Shown here piece after piece: positions 22,101 through 35,876 of a stretch of DNA of 64,000 nucleotides (position 1 is the stretch's first letter; the number at the start of each line of letters is the position of its first letter). This DNA is from Tridacna crocea. Lineage: Eukaryota > Mollusca > Bivalvia > Cardiida > Cardiidae. The notes beneath the pieces were generated by a model. That model was not told the DNA's origin, did not search any database, and saw only the letters and a program-made list of their open reading frames with translations. The translations under genes were made by a program, and so were the position numbers. The stretch lies in the NCBI GenBank assembly GCA_943736015.1, contig OX031057.1:38526501-38590500 (forward strand), given 5' to 3'.

Positions 22101-22768
22101 CAACTGATGAATGTCTCGCCTAGCCATAGATGCTGAGATTGATAATACTTTGCATAGTCATTGCAAGCCTGGACTAACTTCTCATTGACCTAGTCATTGC
22201 AACAATGCATTGAGAAACTTTTTGTCATAGCATCTCTGGATTGATTTTTTTTCACTACTGATTACACGATAGATTTAGAAATTGATAAACTAGTCATTGA
22301 AACAATGGATTGACTCATTTCTATGCTTGTCATTGCATCAATAGTTATCCTAACCTGACCTAGTAATAATAGTTATAGACTTATAAATTCTAAGTCTAGT
22401 GATTGTAATACTGAATTTAGCAATCTTTTACTTAGTCACTGCAAAATAGATGGACTGATTAAAAGTCATTATAACGGTTAACTGGCTTCTCTCAGAAGGT
22501 CATTGCAACACAACATTTTTTGCTACACCTAATTGTTCCAACAATGGATTGAGAATTTGTTTGTCATTGCCACACTGGATTATTTTTCTACTATTAAATA
22601 CAACAATGGATTTAGAAATTTATAACAAAGTCATTACAACAATTGATTGATTTATTTCTGTGCTTGTCATTGCATCAATAGATATTCTAACCTGACCGAG
22701 TAATATCAATTATAGAGTTATGAATTCCATCTCTATTGATTGAAATACTGATTTTACCAATTTCTTAA
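19185..22768 (+). repeat. Domain A minisatellite, unit 3
   Basis: Same monomer order as unit 2. A private small change lies at about 21681, where TTTTTAGTGG replaces TTTTTGTGTGG. Confidence 0.88.
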
Positions 22769-23004
22769 ATGCACCTATCCATGCTTTATTGAAGTTTCTT
22801 CTACCAGTACTTTGCACTATGTCTGTTTCAAACCACTGTCTGCTTTCCCACATAAACAAGTCGAAACGCTGATTGGCAGTAAAGAAACGGGTATCCTGTC
22901 GCACTGAATATATGTCAAAGATCTTAAAGTGAAACAGCTTTAGCTAGGGAGTCAAAGTATCAATCCGAGTCTTAAGTGCGGAATGTTGCTAACAGAGCCT
23001 GTGG
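22769..23004 (-). repeat. SINE-like copy 1, unit 3
   Basis: Same as the unit 2 copy; part of the conserved unit, not an independent insertion. Confidence 0.72.
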
Positions 23005-23716
23005 ATTTTTAGAGATAATGATAACAGAGAGACAGTAAAGAGAGGCAGAGAGTGTGTGAGGGAGTGAGTTTGAGAAAGCTTTGATTTTGACATTTTTACT
23101 TTATAGTGGAAAGGTTGTATTGTGGATGAAAAAATAGTTTGTAAGGCTAATGACGGAAAAGGGAAATATCTATACCGTGATAGATTTGAATAGACACGTG
23201 TTGAAAATGTTAGAGGGAAAATATTATAACAGCCACACGCTTCTTTTCCACATAACAAATGTCAATGCACTGAATATCTATAACTATAACTCTAACAAGT
23301 GTTACCTGCACTGAAGGAAGGATCCAGTTAGTCTTAAATTATCTTTGATGTTCATTGAACAACGGTAATTTGCTTTGTCGAGATCTTCACAACGCAAATT
23401 GTCTAGTCAGCTTGAGAATTATATTATTCTATTCAGTAATTTAGATGACTTGTTCTGGACAACCACACTTATTTGTTGACATAAAGCAATAATGGAATTT
23501 AAGAAAGTAGATAAATATCAGATATCCATATTGTTAGAATAGAGATGGTGATTTAAAGGGCTGGCTGTAAGGGGAGGTGGAGGCCAGGGAAAATTAATCA
23601 GACTGGTAAAATGTTGGTTGATAGGTAATGGTTGTAGTGTTGATACCGGATTTATTAGTAGAGATCGTTGTGTTTGTTTTCTTGGTGTTTTATGGCCTAA
23701 TTGGTCAATACTGTCA

Positions 23717-23958
23717 ATGCACCTACCCATGCTTTATTGAAGTTTATTTTTACCAGTACTTTACAGATTGTCTGTTTTAAACCACTGTTTGCTTTCCCTC
23801 ATTAATAAATCAAAATGCCGATTGGCAGTAAAGAAAAATGTATCTTGTCGCAATGAACATATAAAAAGGTCTTGACGAAGAGCTTTGGAACAGCTTCTGA
23901 TAGGGAGTCGAACCAGCAACCCGAGAGTTTTATGCCTGGAATGTTAAGGAGCCTCTTG
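23717..23958 (-). repeat. SINE-like copy 2, unit 3
   Basis: Box-B-like GGTTCGACTCC is intact. AGTTTTATGCC at about 23926 replaces AGTTTTACGCC of units 1-2; the change is shared by units 3-7. Confidence 0.75.
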
Positions 23959-24440
23959 ATTTAAGGAGATACATGTATGAAGACCGAGAGACTGTGACAG
24001 GCAGAGAGTATATTATGAGGGATTGGGTTTGAGAGAGCTTTTGATTTTGACACGTTTACCTTATAGTGAAAGGTTGTATTGTGGATAAAAAATAGTGAAT
24101 TACTAAGGCCAATGACAGAAAAGCAAAATATCTATAAAGTGCTAGGGTTTAATATTCATGTTTTAAAAATGTTTAAATGGTAAATATCGGAACTGATATA
24201 AAAGAAACTCTGTTCTTTTTCACATAACCATCGTTGAAACAAGGAACAGCAATGAGAGACCAGAATCGCAGTTAATTTCATCAAATATGGGAAAATAATC
24301 TTCCATGTTAGCACTGGCGATCCCCTCTCTCTCTAGACTTGTAGATAAGCGACTGAGCTAATAGATTAGTCTTTTACGATTGATTGATTGAGTGGTTAGT
24401 TGACTGTATGTGTTTAACAGCGTTTTCAACAATATTTGAG

Positions 24441-24691
24441 TTATATTAGGGCGGCCTGTACATGTACCCATGTTTTCCTGGAGTTCAGTAACCAGTACTT
24501 CACACAATATTCTTCCCAAGCCACTAACTGTTTTTTCAACTCCACATAACTCTTGTCAGATCCGCTTTTCAGATGTTGGAGAAGAATTAATCCTTTCGCA
24601 ATGTGTATTATCAAATCCCAGAAAAGCATGGCTGAGCCGAGGATCTAAACCAGCTAACCCGTGTCTAAAGTTGTGTTCGCTACGGACCCGA
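24441..24691 (-). repeat. SINE-like copy 3, unit 3
   Basis: Carries CCTTTCGCAATG, shared only with unit 4. Confidence 0.75.
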
Positions 24692-26191
24692 TTGCTATTC
24701 AAATATCTGTCGAGTTTAACGTCAATAGAGTGTTGATTGGAAATGCTGTGATAGTTCTTACGATTAATAAAAGATAGGGAACCGATTTCAATCGCAAAAT
24801 ACCTATGTCTTCAAAACGTTTGAAATACTTTCAGTCCAAGATAGTAGGTGTTTGGTCAGTGCCATAATTCATATTTTCGTTTACCTAGCTGTCGGTAAGT
24901 ACCATCAATCCGATGTACCCCTAGCCCCTGAGAGGAGTCAACAAACGCTTGAGATTTAGCCAAGTCCTTTTTCCTTCAGCTGATTGTCCTGAGCTCTCAG
25001 TCCATGACACCAGCCATTCCCCCCTGGTTAATAAACCACATGTTTTCCTCTCTACATAAGATGCTACCTTGATTGGTCAAGTGTAAGTGGATGCCCAGAT
25101 TCTGGAATTTACCTTAACTGAATGTCGTTAGCTCTTACCCTCAGTCTGTTCGATGAAGCTTAGCCCATGAGATGTACCTCCTATCCGAGAAAGGTTTCTT
25201 CGTTTCTTTTGATTAATATGTATGCCTTTAAAATGGAACCCTTTCAGGCACTGAAACTGTATCTACATGAATGTGATCGACCGGCATTCCTGAGCATGTA
25301 TTCCCAGTCCGTGCTGTCATATATCCGTAGTCTTTAACTCGCACTTCAAACCATCGCACCGAGTTCTTGAGATTGTATCATCTGTTCGTGGAATGTTCCC
25401 TCAGTGTTTTTCATTTCCTCTTAGACTTGAAACTCGTGCCTATAGTCCATTTGATGTTCCCCAGGCACTACACCACTGAACTGACTCGAATGCTTGCATT
25501 TGCCCTGTTTGCTGATAGCCTCAGCCCCTGAGAAACGTATCCTAAATCTGTGAGATGTACCCTTAGCGAGTAACTGTGCCCTGAGACCCGACAACTGTAT
25601 GGTAAGGCTGTACCACATGTCCGTCTGATGTACTCAAGGTTTGTAAGACATGCACTTTGTCCATAGGTTATTCTCACATAACATGTCACGTATTGTAAGG
25701 TATTGAGATCCTTCTATAGTCATTGAGATGTATTCTCGGGCCATGAAACCGTGATTTTACTTCCAGCCTGTCATCTTTCACCATAACTTGTGGGATGTTC
25801 CCATTTTCCTTTCTCCACACTCTTAGACTTTGACTTTGCAGAAACCCTAAAACTGTGTCTGTCCTTATGTCAACCTTACGTCATGTGCCTCTATCCAAGA
25901 TCAAAATTTTCTCCAAGTTCAAATGATGTAACCTCTCTATTTTACATCTGTGCCTAAACTTTGGATTTACCTTCAGCCGATTAGCTTGTGCATTAGGTCT
26001 GTGCAATCTTTCCCCAATTTGTGAACTGTTTCTGCAATCCTAGGGCTCTTGGCCTCAGTCTATGGAATTGAGATATAAGTCGATGTGGGATGCCATTGAA
26101 ACCCTTGTGCTATTTCCTTACTGTCGTTTTCCAACGTTTAAAAGGTGCCCTTTCTATTCTTTGACAATAAGTTTAATCCCAAAACCGTTTG
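24692..26191. repeat. Domain C, unit 3
   Basis: As unit 2, with private changes shared with unit 4 (GTAAGACATGCAC at about 25642, GAGATATAAGTCG at about 26070). Confidence 0.5.
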
Positions 26192-26778
26192 TCCCCTCTC
26201 TCTTTTACTCTTATCGCTCTTGCTCTCTTCCTTACTTTGACATTGTATGTCGTTCTGGCTATCCCTCTTTCTGGGCTGTCTCTTTCTCTCTTCTCTTCCA
26301 TCCTTCTATATCTCAGTCATTCTCTTACTCTTTCCTTTCGCTATCTCTCACTATCTCTATTTCTAATGTTTTCTTTTTCTCTGCCTGTTTCTCTATTTCT
26401 GTCTAACTCATTTCTTCTGTTCTCCAGACTCCATTTTTCTTTCAATCTCAATCCCTCCCTCCTTCCTCTCTACACCTGTCTCTCTACTTTTGCCTGTCTC
26501 TCTGCTTCTCTCTCTCTCTCTCTGTATCTGTCTGCATCTGCCTCTCTGTGGCTCAATCTTCGTCTCTCTAACTCTCTCTGGCTCTATATCTCTGCCTATC
26601 TTATGCTCTATTTCAATTCCTCTTTTAGGCTCTATCTGTCAGACTCTCTTTTTCTCTGTCCTGTTCTCTTTCTCTTTCGCTCTGTTCTCTTTCTCTTTCG
26701 CTCTCATTCTCTCTCTGTGTCTCTCACTCATTCTCTCTGTCTCTGTCTGTCTGTCTGTCTCTCTCTCCCTCACTCTCT
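26192..26778 (+). repeat. Domain D CT-rich tract, unit 3
   Basis: Pure run (CT)8 at 26508-26523. Private change CTCTCTAACTC at about 26564. 26779-26913 is linker. Confidence 0.9.
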
Positions 26779-26913
26779 TATTAACCACATATCATAGCTT
26801 ACCTCTTCTTATAAGTTTTTTCAAGTTCACAGATCGCAGTTTTCTCCTTTACCCCACAAACTGCATTCTCCATTTCAGATTTATCCTCCTTCAGTCCTTT
26901 TGACCCTATGCCT

Positions 26914-27996
26914 CTTGCAACACTTGGTATACTAAATTCTTACAAAATTGTTTCTACACTTGATCTACTTAACTGTGAGAGTGTCATTGAGACACTTGAT
27001 TTCTCATCTTAAACTTCGTTCGGATCACTGGATTTTCTTTATCACCTGGGAAATGTAACAACGTAGTGATAATTAATTTATTAGGTCTTCGGAACAGTGA
27101 ATTGACTTTTTTTCTCGCCGGGTAATTTGAACACTGTATTAATAATATTCTTACCAAGTCATTGCAACCAGGAACCAACCTTTTATGTAATCATTGCAGC
27201 AATGGATTGAGAAGTCATTGTAACAGTGAATTAATTCATCTGTCACAGAGTCATTGCAACAATGGACTATTTCTTTTGTCATTACTACACTGGACTGATT
27301 ATTTTTCTGCTAGTAATTACAACAATGGGTTTAGAAATTTATAACCTAGTCATTGCAACATTGGACTGACTTATTTCTGTCCTTATCATTGCATCAATAG
27401 TTATCCTAACCTGACCAAGTAATATCAGTTATTGACTTATAAATTCCATATGCAGTGATTGTAATAGTGAATTTACCAAACTCTTACTTAGCTCCTGAAA
27501 GACTGGATTACTTGTTAAAAGTCATTATATGAGTGAATTGACATCGCTCTGAAGGTCATTGCAAGACTATTTTTTGCTTTGTTAGTTGTTGCAAATTTTG
27601 GACAGTTATAACTAGTTGTTCTAACATTCAACCGATGAATGTCTTGCCTAGCCATTAGTACTGAGATTGACCAATCTTTGCATAATCATTGTAACCTTAA
27701 ACTGACTTCTCTTTAACCTAGTCATTGTAACAATGGACTGAGAAACTTTTTAATTTGTCATTGCTACACTGGATTGATTTTTTTTCTACTAGTAATGACT
27801 GTAATGGATTTAGAAATTGATAACCTAGTCATTGCAACAATGGATTGACTTATTTCTGTGCTTGTCATTGAATCGGTAGATATCCTTACTTGACTAAGTT
27901 ATATCAGTAACAGACTTTTAAATTCCATGTCTAGTGATTGTAATACTGAGTTGACCAATCTCTTCATTAGTCACTGCAAAACCAGATTGACACTGG
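26914..27996 (+). repeat. Domain E minisatellite, unit 3
   Basis: Same order as unit 1, with a private GCAGCAATGG monomer at about 27196. Confidence 0.87.
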
Positions 27997-28120
27997 TTAA
28001 CCCATTACTACACAATCCCTACTTTTGAGGCCCCTGAGAAAGAAGGGTTTAGAAAACATTGTGGGAAAAAGAGAAAATGCTGGTAACCAGCATTTCCTCC
28101 TTTTCCCACAACGTTTTCTA
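27997..28120 (+). mobile_element. Truncated TTAA-type MITE, end of unit 3
   Basis: Hairpin arms 28050-28084 and 28086-28120; same truncation. Confidence 0.72.
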
Positions 28121-28136
28121 TCCTTCACAAAACAAA

Positions 28137-31100
28137 TTTCAAATTTTCAGTCACTTTTATTGTGTCATCTGCAAATGTTTTTGATTTGGACAAACCTAAA
28201 ATTTTGTCATTTGGTAATGAGATAAAATCATTGTAACAGTGAATTGACTTCTCTCAGAAGGTCATTGCAACAGTGTATGTTTTGCTTTGTTAGTCATTGC
28301 AATCCTGGACAGTTATAGTCATTGTAATATTCACCTGATGAATGTCTCGCCTAGCCATTGGTACTGAGATTGACAAATCTTTTGCATAGTCATTGCAACC
28401 CTGACCCGACTTCTCTTTCACTTAGTCATTGCAAGAATTGCTTGAGATTTTTTTTTTATCATAAATGGATATATTGATGTCACCTTGTCATTGCTACAAT
28501 GGATTGATAATTCTATGACTTTGTCATTGGAACAATTGATTGACTATCCTCTCGCCTAGACTTTGTAACACTGGATTATACTAAATTCTTATAAAATTGC
28601 TTCGACAGTTGATCTAAACTGTGATAGTGATTCAGACACTGGATTTCTCATCTTAATCTTGGAGTTCGGATCAATGGATCTTTTCTATCACCTTGGTAAA
28701 TGTAACAATGGAGTGATAATTAATTTATAAAGATTTTGCAACAGTGAATTGACCTTTTTTTCTCACCAGATAATTGGAACACTGCATTAATAATATTCTT
28801 ACCAAGTCCATGCAACCCTGAACTAACAGTTTACGTATGCATTGCAACAATGGTTTGAAAAATCATTGTAACTTAAACAGTGAATTATTTTATCTGTAAC
28901 AAAGTCATTGCAACAATGGATTAATTTTGTTTTATTTGTCACTGCTACACTGCATTGATTCTCTTTCTACTTGTAATTACAACAATGGATTTAAAAATTT
29001 ATAACCAAGTCAATGCTAAAATGGATTGACTCATTTCTGTTCTTGTCATTGCATCAATAGATATCCTATCCTGATCAAGTAATATCACTTCTAGATATAT
29101 CAATTCCATACCTAGTGATTGTAACAATGAATTTACCAATCTCTTACTCAGTCACTGCAAAACTAGATTGACTTGTTAAAATCATTGCAATAGTGAAGTA
29201 ACTTGTCTCAGAAGGTCATTGCAACTCTGCATTTTTTGCTTTGTTAGTCATTGCAGTCCTGGAGAGTTATAATTGGTCATTGCAACATTCAACTGATGAA
29301 TGTTGCTTCTAGTCATTGGCACTGAGATTGACAAATCTTTGTGTAGTCATTGCAAGCCTGGACTGACTTCTCTTTTACCTAGTCATTGCAACAATGGATT
29401 GAGAAACACTTTATCATTGCTGCGCTGGATTGATCATTTTTCTACCAGTGATTACAAAAAATGGACTTAGAAATCTATAACCTAGTCATTGCAACAATTG
29501 ATTGTCATTGCATCAATAGATATCCTAACCTGACCAAGTAATACCAGTTTTAGACTTATAAAGTCCATATCTAGTGATTGTAAGACTGAATTTACCAATC
29601 TGTTACTCAGCCGGTGAAAAACTGGATTATTCGTTAAGTCATCATAACAGTGAATTGACTTCTCTCTGATGGTCATTGCAACACTGTATTTTTGCTTTGT
29701 TCATCATTGCAATTCTGGACAGTGATAACTAGTCATTGCAACATTGAACTGGTGAATGTTTCGCCTAGCCTTTGGTAATTCGATTTACAAATCTTTGCAT
29801 AGTAGTTGCAACCCTATACCGACTTCTCTCTCACCTAGTCATTGCAACAATAGAATGAGAAACTTTTGTATTTGCCATTGCAACACTGGATTGATTATTT
29901 CCTACTATTAATTACAACAATGGATTTAGTAATTTATAACCTAGTGATGCAACAATTGAATGACTTATTTCTGTGCTTGTTATTGGATCAATAGATATCC
30001 TTATCTGACCAGGTAATACAAGTTCTAGACTTGTAAATTCCAAATCTAGTGATAGTAATACTGAATTTATCGATCTCTAAGTCACTGCAAAACTAGATTG
30101 ACTTGTTAAAATCATTGTAACAGTAAACTGACTAATCTCAGGTCATTGAAACACTATTTTTTTGCTCTGTTAGTCATTGCAATCTTGGACAGTTGTAACT
30201 AGTGATTGCAACATTCAACTGATAAATGTCTCGCCTAGCCATTGGTACTGAGATTGACAAATCTTTGCATTGTCATTTCAGCCCTGGACCGACTTCTCTT
30301 TCACCTAGTCATTGCAACAATGGATTAACTTATTTCTGTTCTTGCCATTGCATCAATAGATATCCTAACTTGACCAAGTAATGTCACTTATCTATAGACA
30401 TATAAATTCCATATCTAGTGATTGTAAGGCTGAATTTACCAATCTCTTATTTAGTCACTGAAAAACTGGATAACTCATTAAAACCATTGTAACAGTGAAC
30501 TGACTGCTTTCAGAAGGTCATTGCAACACTGTACTTTTTGCTTTATTTCTCATTGCAATCCTGGACTGTTATAACTAGTCATTGCAACACTGAAGTGATG
30601 AATGTCTCGTGGTACTGAGACTGAGAAATTTTTGTGTGGTAATTGCAACCCTAGACTGACTTCTCTTTGATGTAGTCATTGCAAGAATGGATTGAGAAAC
30701 TTTATAATTTGTCATTGATACGATCATTGTTCTACTAGTAATTACAATAATGGGTTTAGAAATTTATAACACAGTAATTGCAACAGTGGATTGACTTATT
30801 TCTGTGCTTGTCATTGTATCAATAGATATCTTAACCTGACCAAGTGATATCAGTTATAGACTTATAAATTCAATATCTAGTATTTGTAATACTGAAATCA
30901 ACATCTCTTACTCAGCCGTAGAACACCTTGATTACTCGTTAAATGTCTATATAACAGTGAATTGACTTCTTTCAGAAGGTCATTGCAACACTGTATGTTT
31001 TGCTTTGTTAGTCATTGCAATCCTGGACAGTTATAAGTAGTCATTGCAACATTCAACTGATGAATGTCTCGCCTAGCCATAGATGCTGAGATTGATAATA

Positions 31101-31721
31101 CTTTGCATAGTCATTGCAAGCCTGGACTAACTTCTCATTGACCTAGTCATTGCAACAATGCATTGAGAAACTTTTTGTCATAGCATCTCTGGATTGATTT
31201 TTTTTCACTACTGATTACACGATAGATTTAGAAATTGATAAACTAGTCATTGAAACAATGGATTGACTCATTTCTATGCTTGTCATTGCATCAATAGTTA
31301 TCCTAACCTGACCTAGTAATAATAGTTATAGACTTATAAATTCTAAGTCTAGTGATTGTAATACTGAATTTAGCAATCTTTTACTTAGTCACTGCAAAAT
31401 AGATGGACTGATTAAAAGTCATTATAACGGTTAACTGGCTTCTCTCAGAAGGTCATTGCAACACAGCATTTTTTGCTACACCTAATTGTTCCAACAATGG
31501 ATTGAGAATTTGTTTGTCATTGCCACACTGGATTATTTTTCTACTATTAAATACAACAATGGATTTAGAAATTTATAACAAAGTCATTACAACAATTGAT
31601 TGATTTATTTCTGTGCTTGTCATTGCATCAATAGATATTCTAACCTGACCGAGTAATATCAATTATAGAGTTATGAATTCCATCTCTATTGATTGAAATA
31701 CTGATTTTACCAATTTCTTAA
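28137..31721 (+). repeat. Domain A minisatellite, unit 4
   Basis: Same monomer order as unit 2. It is the first unit from the left with the GTGATGCAAC monomer (about 29944) and the GCAAGAATGG monomer (about 30682), both also present in units 5-7. Confidence 0.88.
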
Positions 31722-31957
31722 ATGCACCTATCCATGCTTTATTGAAGTTTCTTCTACCAGTACTTTGCACTATGTCTGTTTCAAACCACTGTCTGCTTTC
31801 TCACATAAACAAGTCGAAACGCTGATTGGCAGTAAAGAAACGGGTATCCTGTCGCACTGAATATATGTCAAAGATCTTAAAGTGAAACAGCTTTAGCTAG
31901 GGAGTCAAAGTATCAATCCGAGTCTTAAGTGCGGAATGTTGCTAACAGAGCCTGTGG
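31722..31957 (-). repeat. SINE-like copy 1, unit 4
   Basis: Carries CTTTCTCACATAAAC at about 31796, where units 1-3 have CTTTCCCACATAAAC. The variant is shared with units 5-7. Confidence 0.72.
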
Positions 31958-32663
31958 ATTTTTAGAGATAATGATAACAGAGAGACAGTAAAGAGAGGCA
32001 GAGAGTGTGTGAGGGAGTGAGTTTGAGAAAGCTTTGATTTTGACATTTTTACTTTATAGTGGAAAGGTTGTATTGTGGATGAAAAAATAGTTTGTAAGGC
32101 TAATGACGGAAAAGGGAAATATCTATACCGTGATAGATTTGAATAGACACGTGTTGAAAATGTTAGAGGGAAAATATTATAACAGCCACACGCTTCTTTT
32201 CCACATAACAAATGTCAATGCACTGAATATCTATAACTCTAACAAGTGTTACCTGCACTGAAGGAAGGATCCAGTTAGTCTTAAATTATCTTTGATGTTC
32301 ATTGAACAACGGTAATTTGCTTTGTCGAGATCTTCACAACGCAAATTGTCTAGTCAGCTTGAGAATTATATTATTCTATTCAGTAATTTAGATGACTTGT
32401 TCTGGACAACCACACTTATTTGTTGACATAAAGCAATAATGGAATTTAAGAAAGTAGATAAATATCAGATATCCATATTGTTAGAATAGAGATGGTGATT
32501 TAAAGGGCTGGCTGTAAGGGGAGGTGGAGGCCAGGGAAAATTAATCAGACTGGTAAAATGTTGGTTGATAGGTAATGGTTGTAGTGTTGATACCGGATTT
32601 ATTAGTAGAGATCGTTGTGTTTGTTTTCTTGGTGTTTTATGGCCTAATTGGTCAATACTGTCA

Positions 32664-32905
32664 ATGCACCTACCCATGCTTTATTGAAGTTTATTTTTAC
32701 CAGTACTTTACAGATTGTCTGTTTTAAAGCACTGTTTGCTTTCCCTCATTAATAAATCAAAATGCCGATTGGCAGTAAAGAAAAATGTATCTTGTCGCAA
32801 TGAACATATAAAAAGGTCTTGACGAAGAGCTTTGGAACAGCTTCTGATAGGGAGTCGAACCAGCAACCCGAGAGTTTTATGCCTGGAATGTTAAGGAGCC
32901 TCTTG
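32664..32905 (-). repeat. SINE-like copy 2, unit 4
   Basis: Box-B-like word intact. Private change TTAAAGCACTG at about 32724. Confidence 0.75.
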
Positions 32906-33387
32906 ATTTAAGGAGATACATGTATGAAGACCGAGAGACTGTGACAGGCAGAGAGTATATTATGAGGGATTGGGTTTGAGAGAGCTTTTGATTTTGACAC
33001 GTTTACCTTATAGTGAAAGGTTGTATTGTGGATAAAAAATAGTGAATTACTAAGGCCAATGACAGAAAAGCAAAATATCTATAAAGTGCTAGGGTTTAAT
33101 ATTCATGTTTTAAAAATGTTTAAATGGTAAATATCGGAACTGATATAAAAGAAACTCTGTTCTTTTTCACATAACCATCGTTGAAACAAGGAACAGCAAT
33201 GAGAGACCAGAATCGCAGTTAATTTCATCAAATATGGGAAAATAATCTTCCATGTTAGCACTGGCGATCCCCTCTCTCTCTAGACTTGTAGATAAGCGAC
33301 TGAGCTAATAGATTAGTCTTTTACGATTGATTGATTGAGTGGTTAGTTGACTGTATGTGTTTAACAGCGTTTTCAACAATATTTGAG

Positions 33388-33638
33388 TTATATTAGGGCG
33401 GCCTGTACATGTACCCATGTTTTCCTGGAGTTCAGTAACCAGTACTTCACACAATATTCTTCCCAAGCCACTAACTGTTTTTTCAACTCCACATAACTCT
33501 TGTCAGATCCGCTTTTCAGGTGTTGGAGAAGAATTAATCCTTTCGCAATGTGTATTATCAAATCCCAGAAAAGCATGGCTGAGCCGAGGATCTAAACCAG
33601 CTAACCCGTGTCTAAAGTTGTGTTCGCTACGGACCCGA
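33388..33638 (-). repeat. SINE-like copy 3, unit 4
   Basis: Carries CCTTTCGCAATG as in unit 3, plus a private TTCAGGTGTTGG at about 33516. Confidence 0.75.
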
Positions 33639-35138
33639 TTGCTATTCAAATATCTGTCGAGTTTAACGTCAATAGAGTGTTGATTGGAAATGCTGTGATA
33701 GTTCTTACGATTAATAAAAGATAGGGAACCGATTTCAATCGCAAAATACCTATGTCTTCAAAACGTTTGAAATACTTTCAGTCCAAGATAGTAGGTGTTT
33801 GGTCAGTGCCATAATTCATATTTTCGTTTACCTAGCTGTCGGTAAGTACCATCAATCCGATGTACCCCTAGCCCCTGAGAGGAGTCAACAAACGCTTGAG
33901 ATTTAGCCAAGTCCTTTTTCCTTCAGCTGATTGTCCTGAGCTCTCAGTCCATGACACCAGCCATTCCCCCCTGGTTAATAAACCACATGTTTTCCTCTCT
34001 ACATAAGATGCTACCTTGATTGGTCAAGTGTAAGTGGATGCCCAGATTCTGGAATTTACCTTAACTGAATGTCGTTAGCTCTTACCCTCAGTCTGTTCGA
34101 TGAAGCTTAGCCCATGAGATGTACCTCCTATCCGAGAAAGGTTTCTTCGTTTCTTTTGATTAATATGTATGCCTTTAAAATGGAACCCTTTCAGGCACTG
34201 AAACTGTATCTACATGAATGTGATCGACCGGCATTCCTGAGCATGTATTCCCAGTCCGTGCTGTCATATATCCGTAGTCTTTAACTCGCACTTCAAACCA
34301 TCGCACCGAGTTCTTGAGATTGTATCATCTGTTCGTGGAATGTTCCCTCAGTGTTTTTCATTTCCTCTTAGACTTGAAACTCGTGCCTATAGTCCATTTG
34401 ATGTTCCCCAGGCACTACACCACTGAACTGACTCGAATGCTTGCATTTGCCCTGTTTGCTGATAGCCTCAGCCCCTGAGAAACGTATCCTAAATCTGTGA
34501 GATGTACCCTTAGCGAGTAACTGTGCCCTGAGACCCGACAACTGTATGGTAAGGCTGTACCACATGTCCGTCTGATGTACTCAAGGTTTGTAAGACATGC
34601 ACTTTGTCCATAGGTTATTCTCACATAACATGTCACGTATTGTAAGGTATTGAGATCCTTCTATAGTCATTGAGATGTATTCTCGGGCCATGAAACCGTG
34701 ATTTTACTTCCAGCCTGTCATCTTTCACCATAACTTGTGGGATGTTCCCATTTTCCTTTCTCCACACTCTTAGACTTTGACTTTGCAGAAACCCTAAAAC
34801 TGTGTCTGTCCTTATGTCAACCTTACGTCATGTGCCTCTATCCAAGATCAAAATTTTCTCCAAGTTCAAATGATGTAACCTCTCTATTTTACATCTGTGC
34901 CTAAACTTTGGATTTACCTTCAGCCGATTAGCTTGTGCATTAGGTCTGTGCAATCTTTCCCCAATTTGTGAACTGTTTCTGCAATCCTAGGGCTCTTGGC
35001 CTCAGTCTATGGAATTGAGATATAAGTCGATGTGGGATGCCATTGAAACCCTTGTGCTATTTCCTTACTGTCGTTTTCCAACGTTTAAAAGGTGCCCTTT
35101 CTATTCTTTGACAATAAGTTTAATCCCAAAACCGTTTG
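33639..35138. repeat. Domain C, unit 4
   Basis: As unit 3, with which it shares its private changes. Confidence 0.5.
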
Positions 35139-35451
35139 TCCCCTCTCTCTTTTACTCTTATCGCTCTTGCTCTCTTCCTTACTTTGACATTGTATGTCGT
35201 TCTGGCTATCCCTCTTTCTGGGCTGTCTCTTTCTCTCTTCTCTTCCATCCTTCTATATCTCAGTCATTCTCTTACTCTTTCCTTTCGCTATCTCTCACTA
35301 TCTCTATTTCTAATGTTTTCTTTTTCTCTGCCTGTTTCTCTATTTCTGTCTAACTCATTTCTTCTGTTCTCCAGACTCCATTTTTCTTTCAATCTCAATC
35401 CCTCCCTCCTTCCTCTCTACACCTGTCTCTCTACTTTTGCCTGTCTCTCTG

Positions 35452-35490
<39 letters not shown>

Positions 35491-35741
35491 CTGTCTGCAT
35501 CTGCCTCTCTGTGGCTTAATCTTCGTCTCTCTGCCTCTCTCTGGCTCTGTATCTCTGCCTATCTTATGCTCTATTTCAATTCCTCTTTTAGGCTCTATCT
35601 GTCAGACTCTCTTTTTCTCTATCCTGTTCTCTTTCTCTTTCGCTCTGTTCTCATTCTCTTTCGCTCTCATTCTCTCTCTGTGTCTCTCACTCATTCTCTC
35701 TGTCTCTGTCTGTCTGTCTCTCTCTCTCTCCCTCACTCTCT
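35139..35741 (+). repeat. Domain D CT-rich tract, unit 4
   Basis: Pure run (CT)16 at 35455-35486. 35742-35876 is linker. Confidence 0.9.
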
Positions 35742-35876
35742 CATTAACCACATATCATAGCTTACCTCTTCTTATAAGTTTTTTCAAGTTCACAGATCGC
35801 AGTTTTCTCCTTTACCCCACAAACTGCATTCTCCATTTCAGATTTATCCTCCTTCAGTCCTTTTTACCCTCTGCCT

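Larger units (their letters stand above)
19185..28136 (+). repeat. Macrosatellite unit 3 (8952 bp)
   Basis: A regular unit and the shortest complete one, partly because its CT run is only (CT)8. Its right half shares private variants with unit 4: TTTCGCAATG at about 24594, ATATAAGTCG at about 26073, and loss of one CT in a TGTCTCTGTCC word at about 25857. Its domain A resembles units 1-2. Confidence 0.95.
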